A stretch of DNA of 64,000 nucleotides from Salmonella enterica subsp. houtenae serovar Houten (GCA_900478215.1 LS483478.1:3410001-3474000), one strand, 5' to 3'. Numbered from the stretch's first letter, positions 27,365 to 36,563 are shown. The notes: generated from the sequence alone by a model not told the origin. Numbers and translations are program-made.

Positions 27365-27489
27365 TCACGTACAATGGCGTTATCGGCGCAGCCAGTTTGT
27401 CGTCGGCCAGCGCACAGCCACCGGAGCGTACACGCAGTACGTGAGGATGACGAGCACTGCCCGGCTGCAAAATGGCAAGTGAGATAGCC
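27365..27489. repeat. ERIC-like imperfect palindrome between queA and tgt
   Basis: The core ACCGGAGCGTACACGCAGTA and following CGTGAGGATGACGAGC resemble the conserved centre of ERIC/IRU elements (GGAGCTTACAT...AAGTAAGTGACTGGGGTGAGCG). GCAGCC at 27388-27393 pairs with GGCTGC at 27463-27468, and CGTAC/GTACG form the inner stem. Length near 125 bp fits the family. It lies inside an operon, so would be transcribed. Confidence 0.5.
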
Positions 27490-27492
27490 TTA

Positions 27493-28557
27493 TTACGGTA
27501 GCTCAGAAATAGCCTGCGGATTGTACGTGATAAACATCGCGTCCCCGTAGCTAAAAAAGCGATATTTTTGTTCTACCGCAGCCTTATAGGCATTCATGGT
27601 GTGTTGATAACCGGCAAATGCGGAAACCAGCATAATCAACGTCGATTCCGGCAGGTGGAAGTTAGTGACCAGCGCATCAATCACTTTGTATTGATAACCT
27701 GGATAAATAAAGATTTGCGTATCGCCGAAGAACGGCTCGATCAAATCGCTTTTTGCCGCCTGCGCCGCGCTCTCCAGTGAGCGTACCGAGGTCGTGCCGA
27801 CGGCGATAACCCGGTTGCCACGCGCTTTTGCCGTCAGCACCGCGTCGACCACCTCCTGCGGCACCTCAGCATATTCGGAGTGCATGATATGATCTTCGAT
27901 AGTGTCGACACGCACCGGCTGGAAAGTGCCCGCGCCTACGTGTAGCGTAACAAACGCCATCTCGATACCTTTCTCACGAAGCGCCGCCAGCAGCGGCTCA
28001 TCAAAGTGCAGCCCGGCCGTCGGCGCGGCGACGGCGCCCGGTTTCTCACTGTAGACCGTCTGGTATAGCTCACGGTCAGCGTCTTCGTCCGGGCGATCAA
28101 TGTACGGCGGCAACGGCATATGGCCGATAGCGTTGAGAATATCCAGCACCGGACGCTGGTCATTAAACTCAACTTCAAACAGCGCGCCGTGACGCGCGGT
28201 CATAGTCGCGTGAATACTTTCGTCATCGCCCAGTAGCAGTTCCGTACCCGGTTTTGGCGCTTTAGAGGCGCGAATATGCGCCAGGATGCGTTTATCATCG
28301 AGCATACGTTCGACCAGCACCTCAATCTTGCCGCCGCTGGCTTTACGGCCAAAGAGCCGCGCCGGGATCACGCGGGTATTATTAAAGACCAGCAGATCGC
28401 CAGGGTTGAGCTTGTCGAGTAAATCGGTGAAAGTACCGTGCGTCAGCGCGCCCGTCGGCCCGTCCAGCGACAGCAAGCGGCAGCTACTGCGCTCGGCTTG
28501 TGGATAGTGGGCAATCAGGGATTCAGGTAGTTCAAAGGAAAAATCGGTAACGCGCAT
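27493..28557 (-). CDS. queA: S-adenosylmethionine:tRNA ribosyltransferase-isomerase QueA
   Basis: Transfers and isomerises the ribosyl part of SAM onto preQ1-tRNA to make epoxyqueuosine, the step after Tgt. The 354-residue product begins MRVTDFSFELPESLIAHYP, and contains FNNTRVIPARL, AAPTAGLHFDEPL and VGTTSVRSLES, all conserved in the family. It heads the queA-tgt-yajC-secDF cluster and is divergent from acpH. Confidence 0.97.
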   Translation of the reverse strand: MRVTDFSFELPESLIAHYPQAERSSCRLLSLDGPTGALTHGTFTDLLDKLNPGDLLVFNNTRVIPARLFGRKASGGKIEVLVERMLDDKRILAHIRASKAPKPGTELLLGDDESIHATMTARHGALFEVEFNDQRPVLDILNAIGHMPLPPYIDRPDEDADRELYQTVYSEKPGAVAAPTAGLHFDEPLLAALREKGIEMAFVTLHVGAGTFQPVRVDTIEDHIMHSEYAEVPQEVVDAVLTAKARGNRVIAVGTTSVRSLESAAQAAKSDLIEPFFGDTQIFIYPGYQYKVIDALVTNFHLPESTLIMLVSAFAGYQHTMNAYKAAVEQKYRFFSYGDAMFITYNPQAISELP

Positions 28558-28650
28558 GACTCTGACTCAGACTAAAATAAGAGGCGGGTAGTCTAGTGCC
28601 GGGGCGTCCCCGCTGCAACCGTTACCCGCTTTTTGGACAGAGAATCAATA

Positions 28651-29232
28651 ATGAATTTTCTTGCTCACCTGCATCTGGCGCACCTTGCCGACAGCTCGCT
28701 TTCCGGTAATCTTCTGGCCGATTTTGTCCGGGGAAACCCGGCAACGCATTATCCTCCTGACGTCGTAGAGGGTATTTATATGCATCGGCGTATTGACGTC
28801 ATGACCGACAACCTGCCGGAAGTTCGTGAGGCGCGAGAATGGTTCCGCCATGAAACGCGGCGCGTGGCTCCCATTACGCTGGACGTCATGTGGGATCATT
28901 TTTTATCGCGCCACTGGACGCAAATCTCTCCCGATTTTCCACTTCAGGCGTTTGTCGGCTATGCTCATGCGCAGGTCGCGACGATTTTGCCCGCCTCCCC
29001 GCCGCGCTTTGTCAACCTGAATGATTATCTTTGGTCAGAAAAATGGTTAGAGCGGTATCGTGATATGGATTTCATTCAAAATGTGCTGAATGGCATGGCG
29101 AATCGCCGTCCCCGGCTGGATGCCTTGCGTGATTCCTGGTACGATCTGGACGCGCACTACGACGCGTTAGAAGAACGCTTCTGGCACTTTTATCCTCGTA
29201 TGATGGCACAGGCCGCCCGCAAAGCGCTTTGA
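28651..29232 (+). CDS. acpH: Acyl carrier protein phosphodiesterase
   Basis: Removes the 4'-phosphopantetheine arm from holo-ACP. The 193-residue product has an HD-like metal site suggested by HLHLAHLADSSLSGNLLADFVRG at the N-terminus, MHRRID and DVMWDHFL. I chose the ATG at 28651 (MNFLAHLHL), the E. coli start; an ATG 18 bases earlier is not needed. Also known as yajB. Confidence 0.94.
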   Translation: MNFLAHLHLAHLADSSLSGNLLADFVRGNPATHYPPDVVEGIYMHRRIDVMTDNLPEVREAREWFRHETRRVAPITLDVMWDHFLSRHWTQISPDFPLQAFVGYAHAQVATILPASPPRFVNLNDYLWSEKWLERYRDMDFIQNVLNGMANRRPRLDALRDSWYDLDAHYDALEERFWHFYPRMMAQAARKAL

Positions 29233-29330
29233 CTGCCTGATAGCGAGGGCGCGCGTCAGATGCGCCGTTGGCAGAAAGATCGCCCGCTGTCATAAAAGGG
29301 TCATCATTACAATTTATAATGATCCGATCG

Positions 29331-29367
29331 ATAGGCAAAAGCTGTCTCATTGATTGTCAAGACCGCA
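29331..29367 (+). promoter_or_regulatory. Possible OxyR site before tsaA
   Basis: ATAG-N7-CTGT at 29331-29345, then 7 bases, then ATTG-N7-CGCA at 29353-29367, follows the spacing of the OxyR consensus (four ATAG/CTAT quarter-sites with 7-base gaps). The first half matches 7 of 8 bases; the second half is weak. It lies about 75-110 bases before the peroxiredoxin gene. Prediction only. Confidence 0.4.
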
Positions 29368-29441
29368 TTGTTTTGTCGCTTCGCCCTCCCTATACTGCCC
29401 GCGTTGCGTTCTAAAACCCTTAATATTGCAGGAGAATTATT

Positions 29442-30044
29442 ATGGTACTGGTTACTCGTCAGGCCCCGGATTTCACCGCAGCAGCGGTACTGGGTAGCGG
29501 TGAGATTGTTGATAAATTCAACTTCAAACAGCACACCAATGGTAAAACGACCGTTCTGTTCTTCTGGCCGATGGACTTCACTTTTGTTTGCCCGTCTGAG
29601 CTGATCGCCTTTGATAAACGTTATGAAGAATTCCAGAAGCGCGGCGTTGAAGTGGTCGGCGTTTCTTTCGACTCTGAATTCGTCCACAACGCATGGCGTA
29701 ACACCCCTGTCGATAAAGGCGGTATTGGCCCGGTGAAATACGCGATGGTCGCTGACGTGAAGCGTGAAATTCAGAAAGCTTACGGTATTGAACATCCGGA
29801 TGAAGGCGTCGCGCTGCGCGGCTCTTTCCTGATTGATGCTAACGGTATTGTTCGCCACCAGGTCGTAAACGATCTGCCGCTGGGCCGTAATATCGACGAA
29901 ATGCTGCGTATGGTTGACGCGCTGCAATTCCACGAAGAGCACGGCGACGTCTGCCCGGCGCAGTGGGAAAAAGGAAAAGAAGGCATGAACGCCTCTCCGG
30001 ACGGCGTGGCTAAATATCTGGCTGAGAACATTTCCAGCCTGTAA
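29442..30044 (+). CDS. tsaA: Typical 2-Cys peroxiredoxin TsaA
   Basis: A 200-residue AhpC/TSA-family peroxidase that reduces hydrogen peroxide and alkyl hydroperoxides with thiols. The peroxidatic cysteine is Cys50 in DFTFVCPSE and the resolving cysteine is Cys171 in GDVCPAQW; the active-site Thr and the Arg in LRGSFLID are present. AGGAG precedes the ATG. E. coli K-12 has nothing at this place between acpH and malZ, whereas Salmonella carries tsaA, described as one of several redundant peroxide scavengers. It is followed by a strong terminator. Confidence 0.92.
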   Translation: MVLVTRQAPDFTAAAVLGSGEIVDKFNFKQHTNGKTTVLFFWPMDFTFVCPSELIAFDKRYEEFQKRGVEVVGVSFDSEFVHNAWRNTPVDKGGIGPVKYAMVADVKREIQKAYGIEHPDEGVALRGSFLIDANGIVRHQVVNDLPLGRNIDEMLRMVDALQFHEEHGDVCPAQWEKGKEGMNASPDGVAKYLAENISSL

Positions 30045-30061
30045 GTCAGTGCATTGAAAAA

Positions 30062-30087
30062 AGGCTCGCTATCGCGAGCCTTTTTTA
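30062..30087. terminator. Bidirectional terminator between tsaA and malZ
   Basis: GGCTCGC and GCGAGCC form a 7-bp GC-rich stem with a 4-base loop, followed by six T residues on the plus strand and preceded by six A residues. It can end both tsaA (stop at 30044) and the convergent malZ (stop at 30116). Confidence 0.85.
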
Positions 30088-30115
30088 TGCGTGAAGCTTT
30101 ATGAACCACTTCGCC

Positions 30116-31933
30116 TCAACGATTCATCCATACCGTCGCGGAAATCGCGGGTAAAGTAAGCCTCCCCTCGCGGATGTCACCGCTTCCCGTTTTACATTGC
30201 CATCCGGCCACGTTCAGCAACGGCAACGCTTCCAGCGCCACTTCACAGGCCTCGCCCCGGTTAATCGCCACCAGCACCCGCTGCTGCTGATAGACTCGCA
30301 CGAATACCACGACGTCACCTTCGGCATACAGCGCCTGGCATCCGCCACGACGCAGCGCCAGGGTGCGCTGGCGCAGTTTCGCCATACGCTGGTACAGCGC
30401 CAGCAAGTTGCCGTCCTGCTTGCGTTCATCCCACGGGAACGGTTTGCGGCACATTGGATCATTCGCGCCGTCCACGCCGACTTCATCGCCGTAATAGATA
30501 CATGGCACGCCGGGCCAGGTAAACAGCCAAACCACTGCCAGCGGCAGGCGCGCCGCGTCTTTACCCAGCAGGGTTTTAAAGCGCGCAGTATCATGGCTGT
30601 CGAGTTGATTAAACATGCGCAGTTGTTGCTGGTGCGATAATCCGGCGCGGTAGTTATCCATCCACGCGATACAGGTCCGGGCGTCAATATGCTGCGGCTC
30701 ATAAGCGATATCAGTATTGGCGAGAAATCCCCACAGAGGGAAGGTAAAGCCGCGATAATTCATGGCGGCATCTTCCGCATCGGCCTGTAACCACTGCCGC
30801 GCATCGCCGAAATGTTCCCCCACCATATAGGCTTCGGGCTGCGCCTCTTTTGCCGCCCGGGTAATGCCGGCGACGTGCTGCAGATTGTGGCGCGCCCCGC
30901 CCGCCTCGCCCAGCATATGTACAACATCCAGCCGCCAGCCGTCCATATTCCACGGTGCCTTTAGCCAGTGACGAACAATACTGTCCTCACCGCGATAGAT
31001 CTCATCCACCAGCGTTTCTGATTGATAATCGAGTTTCGGCAGGCTCGGATAACCCAGCCAGTCCAGCGCCACGCCTTGTGGTGAAAAGGAGTACCAGTCG
31101 CGCCACAGCGAATCCGGGTGATGGCACGCGCCGCCAGTGCTGCGGTTATGCCTGTCAAACCATGCATGCGAGTCGCCGCTATGGTTAAACACACCATCCA
31201 GCACCAGCCTCATACCTTGCGCTTGTGTTTCACGCCGCAGGCGTAGCAGCGCCCGATCGCCGCCAAATTGCGGATCGACATGGCGATAATCTTCCGTGTC
31301 ATACTTATGGACGCTCGGCGCGGTAAATACCGGATTCAGATATAGCGCTGTGACGCCCAGTTTTTTCAGATACGGCAGCTTCTCACAAATGCCATTCAGA
31401 CAGCCGCCGTAAAAGGTGGAACCGCCCGCCTGGGGGGTTAAGGGATCGTCCCAGTCGCGCAGCACAATCTCCTGACCCGCGGCATGATGGTAATACACTC
31501 TGTCCTGATCGACGTCACGCGTCTCGCTGCGAGCAAAACGATCCGGGAAAATCTGATAAAAAATTTGATCGGCGACCCACTGTGGGCCGCTATCCGGCGC
31601 ATCAACCGCAAATTGTTCCAGACGCGCAGGCGGAAAACGGCTAACTCCCTGTGGCGTAAACCATTGCTGGCGGTCATGCCAAAGCAATTTAAAGCTGTAG
31701 CGACGGCGGGGCTGCCCTAACGCGATATCGAGCGTCACTCGCCACGCCGTCACGCCTGGCTGCGGCTGGCGGCGCTGTTTGCGCATCGCCAGTGAGATCT
31801 CTTCATTATCGAATTCAGCGCGCAACGTCACGCGAGACGGCGGATTTTCTCCGCTCAGCCACAACGTAATGGTTAATTTATCGTTATGTTGCTTCACAAA
31901 TGGGGCAACCGGTAGGTGCCAGGCCTTCAACAT
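30116..31933 (-). CDS. malZ: Maltodextrin glucosidase MalZ
   Basis: Cytoplasmic GH13 enzyme that removes glucose from the reducing end of maltodextrins. The 605-residue product has an N-terminal beta domain (about 1-120) and a TIM barrel with the four GH13 motifs: DGVFNHSG, GWRLDVVHML (nucleophile Asp), VGEHFGD (acid/base Glu) and LDSHDTAR. In E. coli it is MalT-dependent; MalT-like boxes lie upstream near 31994-32021. Confidence 0.96.
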   Translation of the reverse strand: MLKAWHLPVAPFVKQHNDKLTITLWLSGENPPSRVTLRAEFDNEEISLAMRKQRRQPQPGVTAWRVTLDIALGQPRRRYSFKLLWHDRQQWFTPQGVSRFPPARLEQFAVDAPDSGPQWVADQIFYQIFPDRFARSETRDVDQDRVYYHHAAGQEIVLRDWDDPLTPQAGGSTFYGGCLNGICEKLPYLKKLGVTALYLNPVFTAPSVHKYDTEDYRHVDPQFGGDRALLRLRRETQAQGMRLVLDGVFNHSGDSHAWFDRHNRSTGGACHHPDSLWRDWYSFSPQGVALDWLGYPSLPKLDYQSETLVDEIYRGEDSIVRHWLKAPWNMDGWRLDVVHMLGEAGGARHNLQHVAGITRAAKEAQPEAYMVGEHFGDARQWLQADAEDAAMNYRGFTFPLWGFLANTDIAYEPQHIDARTCIAWMDNYRAGLSHQQQLRMFNQLDSHDTARFKTLLGKDAARLPLAVVWLFTWPGVPCIYYGDEVGVDGANDPMCRKPFPWDERKQDGNLLALYQRMAKLRQRTLALRRGGCQALYAEGDVVVFVRVYQQQRVLVAINRGEACEVALEALPLLNVAGWQCKTGSGDIREGRLTLPAISATVWMNR

Positions 31934-31993
31934 CGCGTATCCCCTCTACTGAAAATGGGGCCACCTTGCCACAGGGATTTAAAGGATAACTCA

Positions 31994-32021
31994 TCATCCG
32001 ACGGTTTATTAGGGGAGGAGA
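31994..32021. promoter_or_regulatory. Possible MalT boxes before malZ
   Basis: A minus-strand GGATGATGA (31999-31991) and a plus-strand GGGGAGGAGA (32012-32021) both resemble the MalT box GGGGAKGAGG with core GGAKGA. They lie 60-90 bases before the malZ start. Spacing was not compared with known sites, so this is a suggestion. Confidence 0.4.
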
Positions 32022-32040
32022 AGCGAGGAGGAGAAGCTGC

Positions 32041-32082
32041 TACGCTTATCCGGCCTACGATTGTTTACAGGCCGGATAAGGC
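32041..32082. repeat. REP element between proY and malZ
   Basis: TACGCTTATCCGGCC at 32041-32055 and GGCCGGATAAGGC at 32070-32082 form a REP-type palindrome just past the proY stop. Confidence 0.7.
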
Positions 32083-32094
32083 AGAGAAAAACGA

Positions 32095-33465
32095 CTACAC
32101 CTGCGCCAACTGACGGTCGCGACGGCGTTTAAACATCCAGCCAATCAACAGCAGAACTATCCATGCGAAGCCCACATAGAGTGAGATGCGGGTATCCGGA
32201 TGGTAGCCGATAAGCGCAATAATGAAGACCAGGAAAATCAGACCCGCTATCGTCGTTACGACACCGCCCGGCACCTTAAACTTCAGCGCTTTTACCTCTT
32301 CCGGCGGTAAGCGGCGACGGAAGGCGATTTGCGACAGCAGGATCATAATCCACACCCATACTGTCGCAAACGTTGCCAGCGAGGCAATCACCAGGAAAAC
32401 GTTTTCCGGCATGATGTAGTTCAGATAAACCGCAAACAGCAGCGCAATGGTCATCACCAGCACAGTGACCCACGGAATACCGCGGCGTGACGTTTTGGCA
32501 AAGACTTTCGGCGCGCTCCCCTGCTCCGCCATACCATGCAGCATACGGCCTACGCCAAACACATCGGAGTTGATAGCGGAAAGCGAGGCGGTCAATACCA
32601 CAAAGTTCAGAATGCTGGCGGCAAAGGTAATCCCCATATGCTGGAACGTTAGCACAAATGGGCTGCCGTCCGTGCCGACCTGATTCCACGGATAGATAGA
32701 CATAATGACGAACAGCGTGCCGACATAAAATACCAGGATACGCATCGGTACCGAGTTAATGGCGCGCGGAATAGATTTCTCCGGGTCTTTCGCTTCCCCG
32801 GCGGTGATACCGATAATCTCTATCCCGCCGTAAGCGAACATCACCATTTGCAGCGACATGATCATTCCCAGCCAGCCATTGCTGAAGAACCCGCCGTTGC
32901 TCCACAGGTTATGAATGCCGGTGGGCTGCCCACCGTTGCCAATTCCCCATACAATGATGCCGATACCCGCGACAATCATGATAATAATGGTGGCGACTTT
33001 GAAAAAGGAGAACCAAAACTCCAGCTCGCCGAACACCTTGACGCTCATCAGGTTGATGGCGCAAATGATTAGCACCACGCTAAGAACCCAAATCCAGTGC
33101 GGCACGGCAGGGAACCAGACGCCCATGTAAATGCCGAACGCGGTTACGTCGGCAATGGCGACGATGAGGATCTCAAAACAGTAGGTCCAGCCGGTAATAT
33201 AACCCGCAAGCGGGCCGAGGTTTTCCTGCGCATAGCGCGAAAATGAGCTGGCGGCTGGGTTGTGAACGGACATTTCCCCCAATGCGCGCATAATGATATA
33301 TGCCGCGACCCCGCCAATAATATAGGCCAACAGCACGCTCGGCCCCGCCATTTTGATGGCGTCCGCCGAGCCGTAAAACAGGCCGGTGCCGATTGCCGAA
33401 CCTAATGCCATAAAGCGAATGTGCCGGGTGCTCAGCCCACGCTTTAGCTTATTATTGCTTTCCAT
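32095..33465 (-). CDS. proY: Amino-acid permease ProY
   Basis: Predicted inner-membrane permease of the APC amino-acid transporter family, 456 residues with twelve membrane helices. It starts MESNNKLKRGLSTRHIRFMALGSAIGTGLFYGSA-like, where GSAIGTGLF is the family's substrate-binding loop. I chose the ATG at 33465; an open frame extends to 33627 but runs through the brnQ terminator. proY is cryptic for proline uptake in wild-type Salmonella genetics, so its normal substrate is uncertain. Confidence 0.94.
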   Translation of the reverse strand: MESNNKLKRGLSTRHIRFMALGSAIGTGLFYGSADAIKMAGPSVLLAYIIGGVAAYIIMRALGEMSVHNPAASSFSRYAQENLGPLAGYITGWTYCFEILIVAIADVTAFGIYMGVWFPAVPHWIWVLSVVLIICAINLMSVKVFGELEFWFSFFKVATIIIMIVAGIGIIVWGIGNGGQPTGIHNLWSNGGFFSNGWLGMIMSLQMVMFAYGGIEIIGITAGEAKDPEKSIPRAINSVPMRILVFYVGTLFVIMSIYPWNQVGTDGSPFVLTFQHMGITFAASILNFVVLTASLSAINSDVFGVGRMLHGMAEQGSAPKVFAKTSRRGIPWVTVLVMTIALLFAVYLNYIMPENVFLVIASLATFATVWVWIMILLSQIAFRRRLPPEEVKALKFKVPGGVVTTIAGLIFLVFIIALIGYHPDTRISLYVGFAWIVLLLIGWMFKRRRDRQLAQV

Positions 33466-33489
33466 CAATTTCTGACCTATCAACACAAT

Positions 33490-33520
33490 AAAAAACCACG
33501 GGGCGTTAAGCCCCGTGGTG
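33490..33520 (-). terminator. Terminator after brnQ
   Basis: CACCACGGGGC pairs with GCCCCGTGGT(T) around a short TTAAC loop and runs into TTTTTATTG on the minus strand, 20 bases after the brnQ stop. It is a textbook rho-independent terminator and separates brnQ from proY. Confidence 0.9.
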
Positions 33521-33539
33521 TACACATATGTCAGCGATT

Positions 33540-34859
33540 TTAGTGAGCGCGGGAGGCCACCTGTCGACCCGCCGCGCGATCCCAGATAATCGCCAGGATC
33601 ACCATCACCACCGTTGGCATCAACCACGCCAGTCCCTGTTCCGCCAGCGGCAAACGCTGGCTCCAGGCTGGCAACATATCGCCAAAGGCAGATGCTTTGA
33701 TGCCATCAAGGATACCAAAAAGCAGACTGATAAACATTGCCGGTGCGATGATGCGGGTGGAATTATGCCACCATGAGCGGGTAAAACTTAATACAACCAG
33801 TGCGATACACGGCGGATAGATAGCCGTCAGCACCGGAATGGAGATTTGAATCAGATGGCTCAATCCGAGGTTTGACACCACCATAGAGAAGCCGCCGAGA
33901 ATAAAGACCAGCGTCCGGTAAGACAGCGGAATATACTGCGCGAAAAACTCAGCGCAGGCGCAGGTCAGCCCTACCGCTGTCACCAGACAAGCGATAAAGA
34001 TCAGCGCCGCCAGCAGGAAGCTTCCCGCGCCGCCAAAGGTATGCTGAACGTAGGCATGAAGAATCGCCGCGCCGTTCGCTGACTGATCGACCAGCGTCGC
34101 GCTGTCAGAACCTAAGCGAAACAAGGCAAGGTAAAGCAGCGTCAGCCCCACGCCCGCCATCAGGCCGGCCCAGACCGTGTAACGCGTCAACAGGCGCGCT
34201 TCGGTAACGCCGCGAGAACGCGCCGCGTTCACAATAACGATACCAAACACCATCGCGCCCAGCGTATCCATTGTCAGATAGCCGTTCACAAATCCGTTAG
34301 AAAAGGCCGCATTCTGATAAGCGTCCAGGGCATTGCTGATTGGACCGACAGGCCAAACAATCGCCGCGACGGAAAGGATGACCAGCGCAATAATTTTCAA
34401 CGGCGCCAGGAAATTCCCTACCGTATCCAGCAGCTTACCCGGATAGAGGGAAACCAGAATAACGATAGCGAAATAGACCAGGCTGTAAATCAGCAACGGC
34501 ATTGCAGAATCGCCAGTCAACGGAGCGATACCGACCTCAAACGACACCGTCGCGGTACGCGGCGTCGCAAATAACGGCCCGACGGCCAGATAGCAAACGG
34601 TCGCCAGTAGGAGGCCCGCCACTTTACCAATCGGCGTACTGAGGCTGTCTACGCCGCCGCCGACTTTCGCCAGCGCCACAACGGTAAGAACCGGTAGCCC
34701 CACGGCGGTAATCAGAAAGCCAATAGCGGCTGTCCAGACGTGTTCACCCGCCTGCAAACCGACCATAGGAGGAAAGATAATATTGCCTGCGCCAACGAAC
34801 AGCGCAAATGTCATAAAGCCCAGGGCGATGATATCGCGCGATTTTAACTGATGGGTCAT
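33540..34859 (-). CDS. brnQ: Branched-chain amino-acid transporter BrnQ
   Basis: Sodium- or proton-coupled importer of leucine, isoleucine and valine (LIVCS family) in the inner membrane. The 439-residue product has about twelve membrane helices and begins MTHQLKSRDIIALGFMTFAL with the conserved FVGAGNIIFPP motif near residues 21-31. Length matches E. coli BrnQ. It is separated from phoR by about 400 bases and ends at a strong terminator. Confidence 0.96.
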   Translation of the reverse strand: MTHQLKSRDIIALGFMTFALFVGAGNIIFPPMVGLQAGEHVWTAAIGFLITAVGLPVLTVVALAKVGGGVDSLSTPIGKVAGLLLATVCYLAVGPLFATPRTATVSFEVGIAPLTGDSAMPLLIYSLVYFAIVILVSLYPGKLLDTVGNFLAPLKIIALVILSVAAIVWPVGPISNALDAYQNAAFSNGFVNGYLTMDTLGAMVFGIVIVNAARSRGVTEARLLTRYTVWAGLMAGVGLTLLYLALFRLGSDSATLVDQSANGAAILHAYVQHTFGGAGSFLLAALIFIACLVTAVGLTCACAEFFAQYIPLSYRTLVFILGGFSMVVSNLGLSHLIQISIPVLTAIYPPCIALVVLSFTRSWWHNSTRIIAPAMFISLLFGILDGIKASAFGDMLPAWSQRLPLAEQGLAWLMPTVVMVILAIIWDRAAGRQVASRAH

Positions 34860-35218
34860 AAAGTCTTACTGCCTGTGGATGGTGATGTTGTAAACATTAA
34901 AATTTTTGCCTTTCCCGAAGGATTATAAAGCGGCGTTTTTTATCAATTTCAGCGGGAAAAACTCCCGGACCGATGCGGCGAAGAATTGTTTTTCGATTTA
35001 CCGCGCAAATGCAGTCGTAATGACAGCACCTGAAGCGCAATTTAAACGCTTATAACGTTTTAAAGCAAGGTGGGATCTAAAAACCAGATGAATATAGCGA
35101 TATGAAATTTACAACCAGAATAAAACACCATTCTCATGAAAAAGTTATGGCTAATCATGCGAACAAAAAATCACCAAACGTTGAATATTTCAGCGAGCCC
35201 GTATTAACTGCAAAGAAA
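34860..35218. promoter_or_regulatory. brnQ upstream region
   Basis: AT-rich 360-bp stretch with no convincing gene. On the minus strand a TATAAT at 34927-34922 could be the brnQ -10, leaving a leader of about 55 bases with a small hairpin; no good -35 is paired with it. A short plus-strand frame near 35102-35314 runs into the phoR end and looks random. Confidence 0.35.
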
Positions 35219-35241
35219 ATAAGCCAGCATCCGCTGGCTTA
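35219..35241 (-). terminator. Terminator after phoR
   Basis: AAGCCAGC (35240-35233 on the minus strand) pairs with GCTGGCTT (35228-35221) around a 4-base loop and continues into ATTTTCTTTG. It lies 28 bases after the phoR stop and closes the phoB-phoR operon. Confidence 0.8.
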
Positions 35242-35267
35242 TGGAAAGTTATACTTACGAAAGGCAA

Positions 35268-36563
35268 TTAAGCACTATTTTTGGCAATTAAACGTTCCGG
35301 CAGCACAAAGCTAAATCGCGTTCCTTTGCCAGGCGAACTGTCGACTTCAAGGCGGCTTTCATGGTGATTCAACGCATGTTTCACAATTGCCAATCCCAGG
35401 CCGCTGCCGCCCGTTTGCCGCGAACGCGCTTTATCGACACGGTAGAAACGTTCGGTCAGACGAGGAAGATGCTCAGCGGCAATCCCCGGTCCGTTATCCT
35501 GAACGCAAAATTCGGCGCCATGCGCGACATGTCGCCAGCTTACCGTAATATGTGTTCCCGCCGGGGTATGGTTTACCGCGTTATACACCAGGTTTGAGAT
35601 CGCGCTGCGCAACTGCTCTTCATTGCCCAGAACGCTAAGACTATCGTCAACCTCAAACGTAAGGGTATGTTTCTGCTGGCTGAGCGTCTGCGCTTCACGC
35701 TCCACAACTCGCAGCATCATCGGTACATCCACTTTTTCATTTAATAGCAGCGCCGGAGCCGCTTCAATCTTAGATAACGTAAGTAATTGTTTTACAAGCC
35801 CTTCCATACGATACGTTTGCTCTCGCATCGTATGTAGCGCTTTCTCTCGCGTCGCCCCCTCCAGCGCCTGTTCCTGCATCATTTCCAGATAGCCTTGCAA
35901 TACCGTCAATGGCGTACGCAACTCATGGCTAACGTTGGCGAAAAAGTTACGCCTGGCACCTTCAAGCTGATGCATTTGCGTCACATCGCGCGCCACCATC
36001 AGGAGTTGTTTATCGGTGTAAGGCATGACGCGGATCTCCAGGTGCCGCCCGGTATTCAGCACCAGATGAAGCGGACGGGTGAAATCACGCGATTTTAAAT
36101 AGTGAGTAAACTCCGGGTAGCGAAGCAGGTTGAGAATATTCTGCCCGTTGTCATCCGGCCAGCGTAGCCCCAATATCTGTTGTGCCAAACCGTTACACCA
36201 AAAAATGCCGCCCTCTTCTGTGGTCAGTACCACGGCATCAGGCAGCGACTCCGCGCCGCTGCGAAAACGTTTAATCAGGTTCCCCAACTCGCGGCGACGC
36301 TTCTTATTTCGCAACTGCATCTGGTGTAAACCGTATAACAGCGGCTCCCAGCTTCCCCGCCCCGGCGGCGGCGTCATACTTCTGTCAACCCAAAGCCACC
36401 AGGAGAGGCGTAATAAATTCCAGAAATGCCAGACAAGCAGTCCCGTCACCGCCGCCAGTAAAAACCACGGCAGATAACCAAAAAAAGCGCTAAGGATAAG
36501 CGCGGGGATGCAACAGAGCACCAGCTCCAGCACCAGCCTTTTCCATGACAGCCGTTCCAGCAC
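35268..36563 (-). CDS. phoR: Phosphate-sensing histidine kinase PhoR
   Basis: Inner-membrane sensor kinase that phosphorylates PhoB when phosphate is low and removes the phosphate when it is plentiful, working with the Pst transporter and PhoU. The 431-residue protein has two membrane helices within residues 8-58, a PAS domain at about 96-190, the phosphoacceptor His213 in NVSHELRTPL, and an HATPase domain with NLVYNAVNHTP, DNGPGIA and GGSGLGLAIV. It follows phoB by 69 bases. Confidence 0.97.
   Translation of the reverse strand: MLERLSWKRLVLELVLCCIPALILSAFFGYLPWFLLAAVTGLLVWHFWNLLRLSWWLWVDRSMTPPPGRGSWEPLLYGLHQMQLRNKKRRRELGNLIKRFRSGAESLPDAVVLTTEEGGIFWCNGLAQQILGLRWPDDNGQNILNLLRYPEFTHYLKSRDFTRPLHLVLNTGRHLEIRVMPYTDKQLLMVARDVTQMHQLEGARRNFFANVSHELRTPLTVLQGYLEMMQEQALEGATREKALHTMREQTYRMEGLVKQLLTLSKIEAAPALLLNEKVDVPMMLRVVEREAQTLSQQKHTLTFEVDDSLSVLGNEEQLRSAISNLVYNAVNHTPAGTHITVSWRHVAHGAEFCVQDNGPGIAAEHLPRLTERFYRVDKARSRQTGGSGLGLAIVKHALNHHESRLEVDSSPGKGTRFSFVLPERLIAKNSA

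Noticed and set aside
33466..33627. N-terminal extension of proY
   Set aside because: It would run through the brnQ terminator and stop region, and adds 54 residues not found in the family.
35102..35314. A 70-codon plus-strand frame between brnQ and phoR
   Set aside because: No ribosome site, overlaps the end of phoR and its terminator, and the product has no recognisable features.
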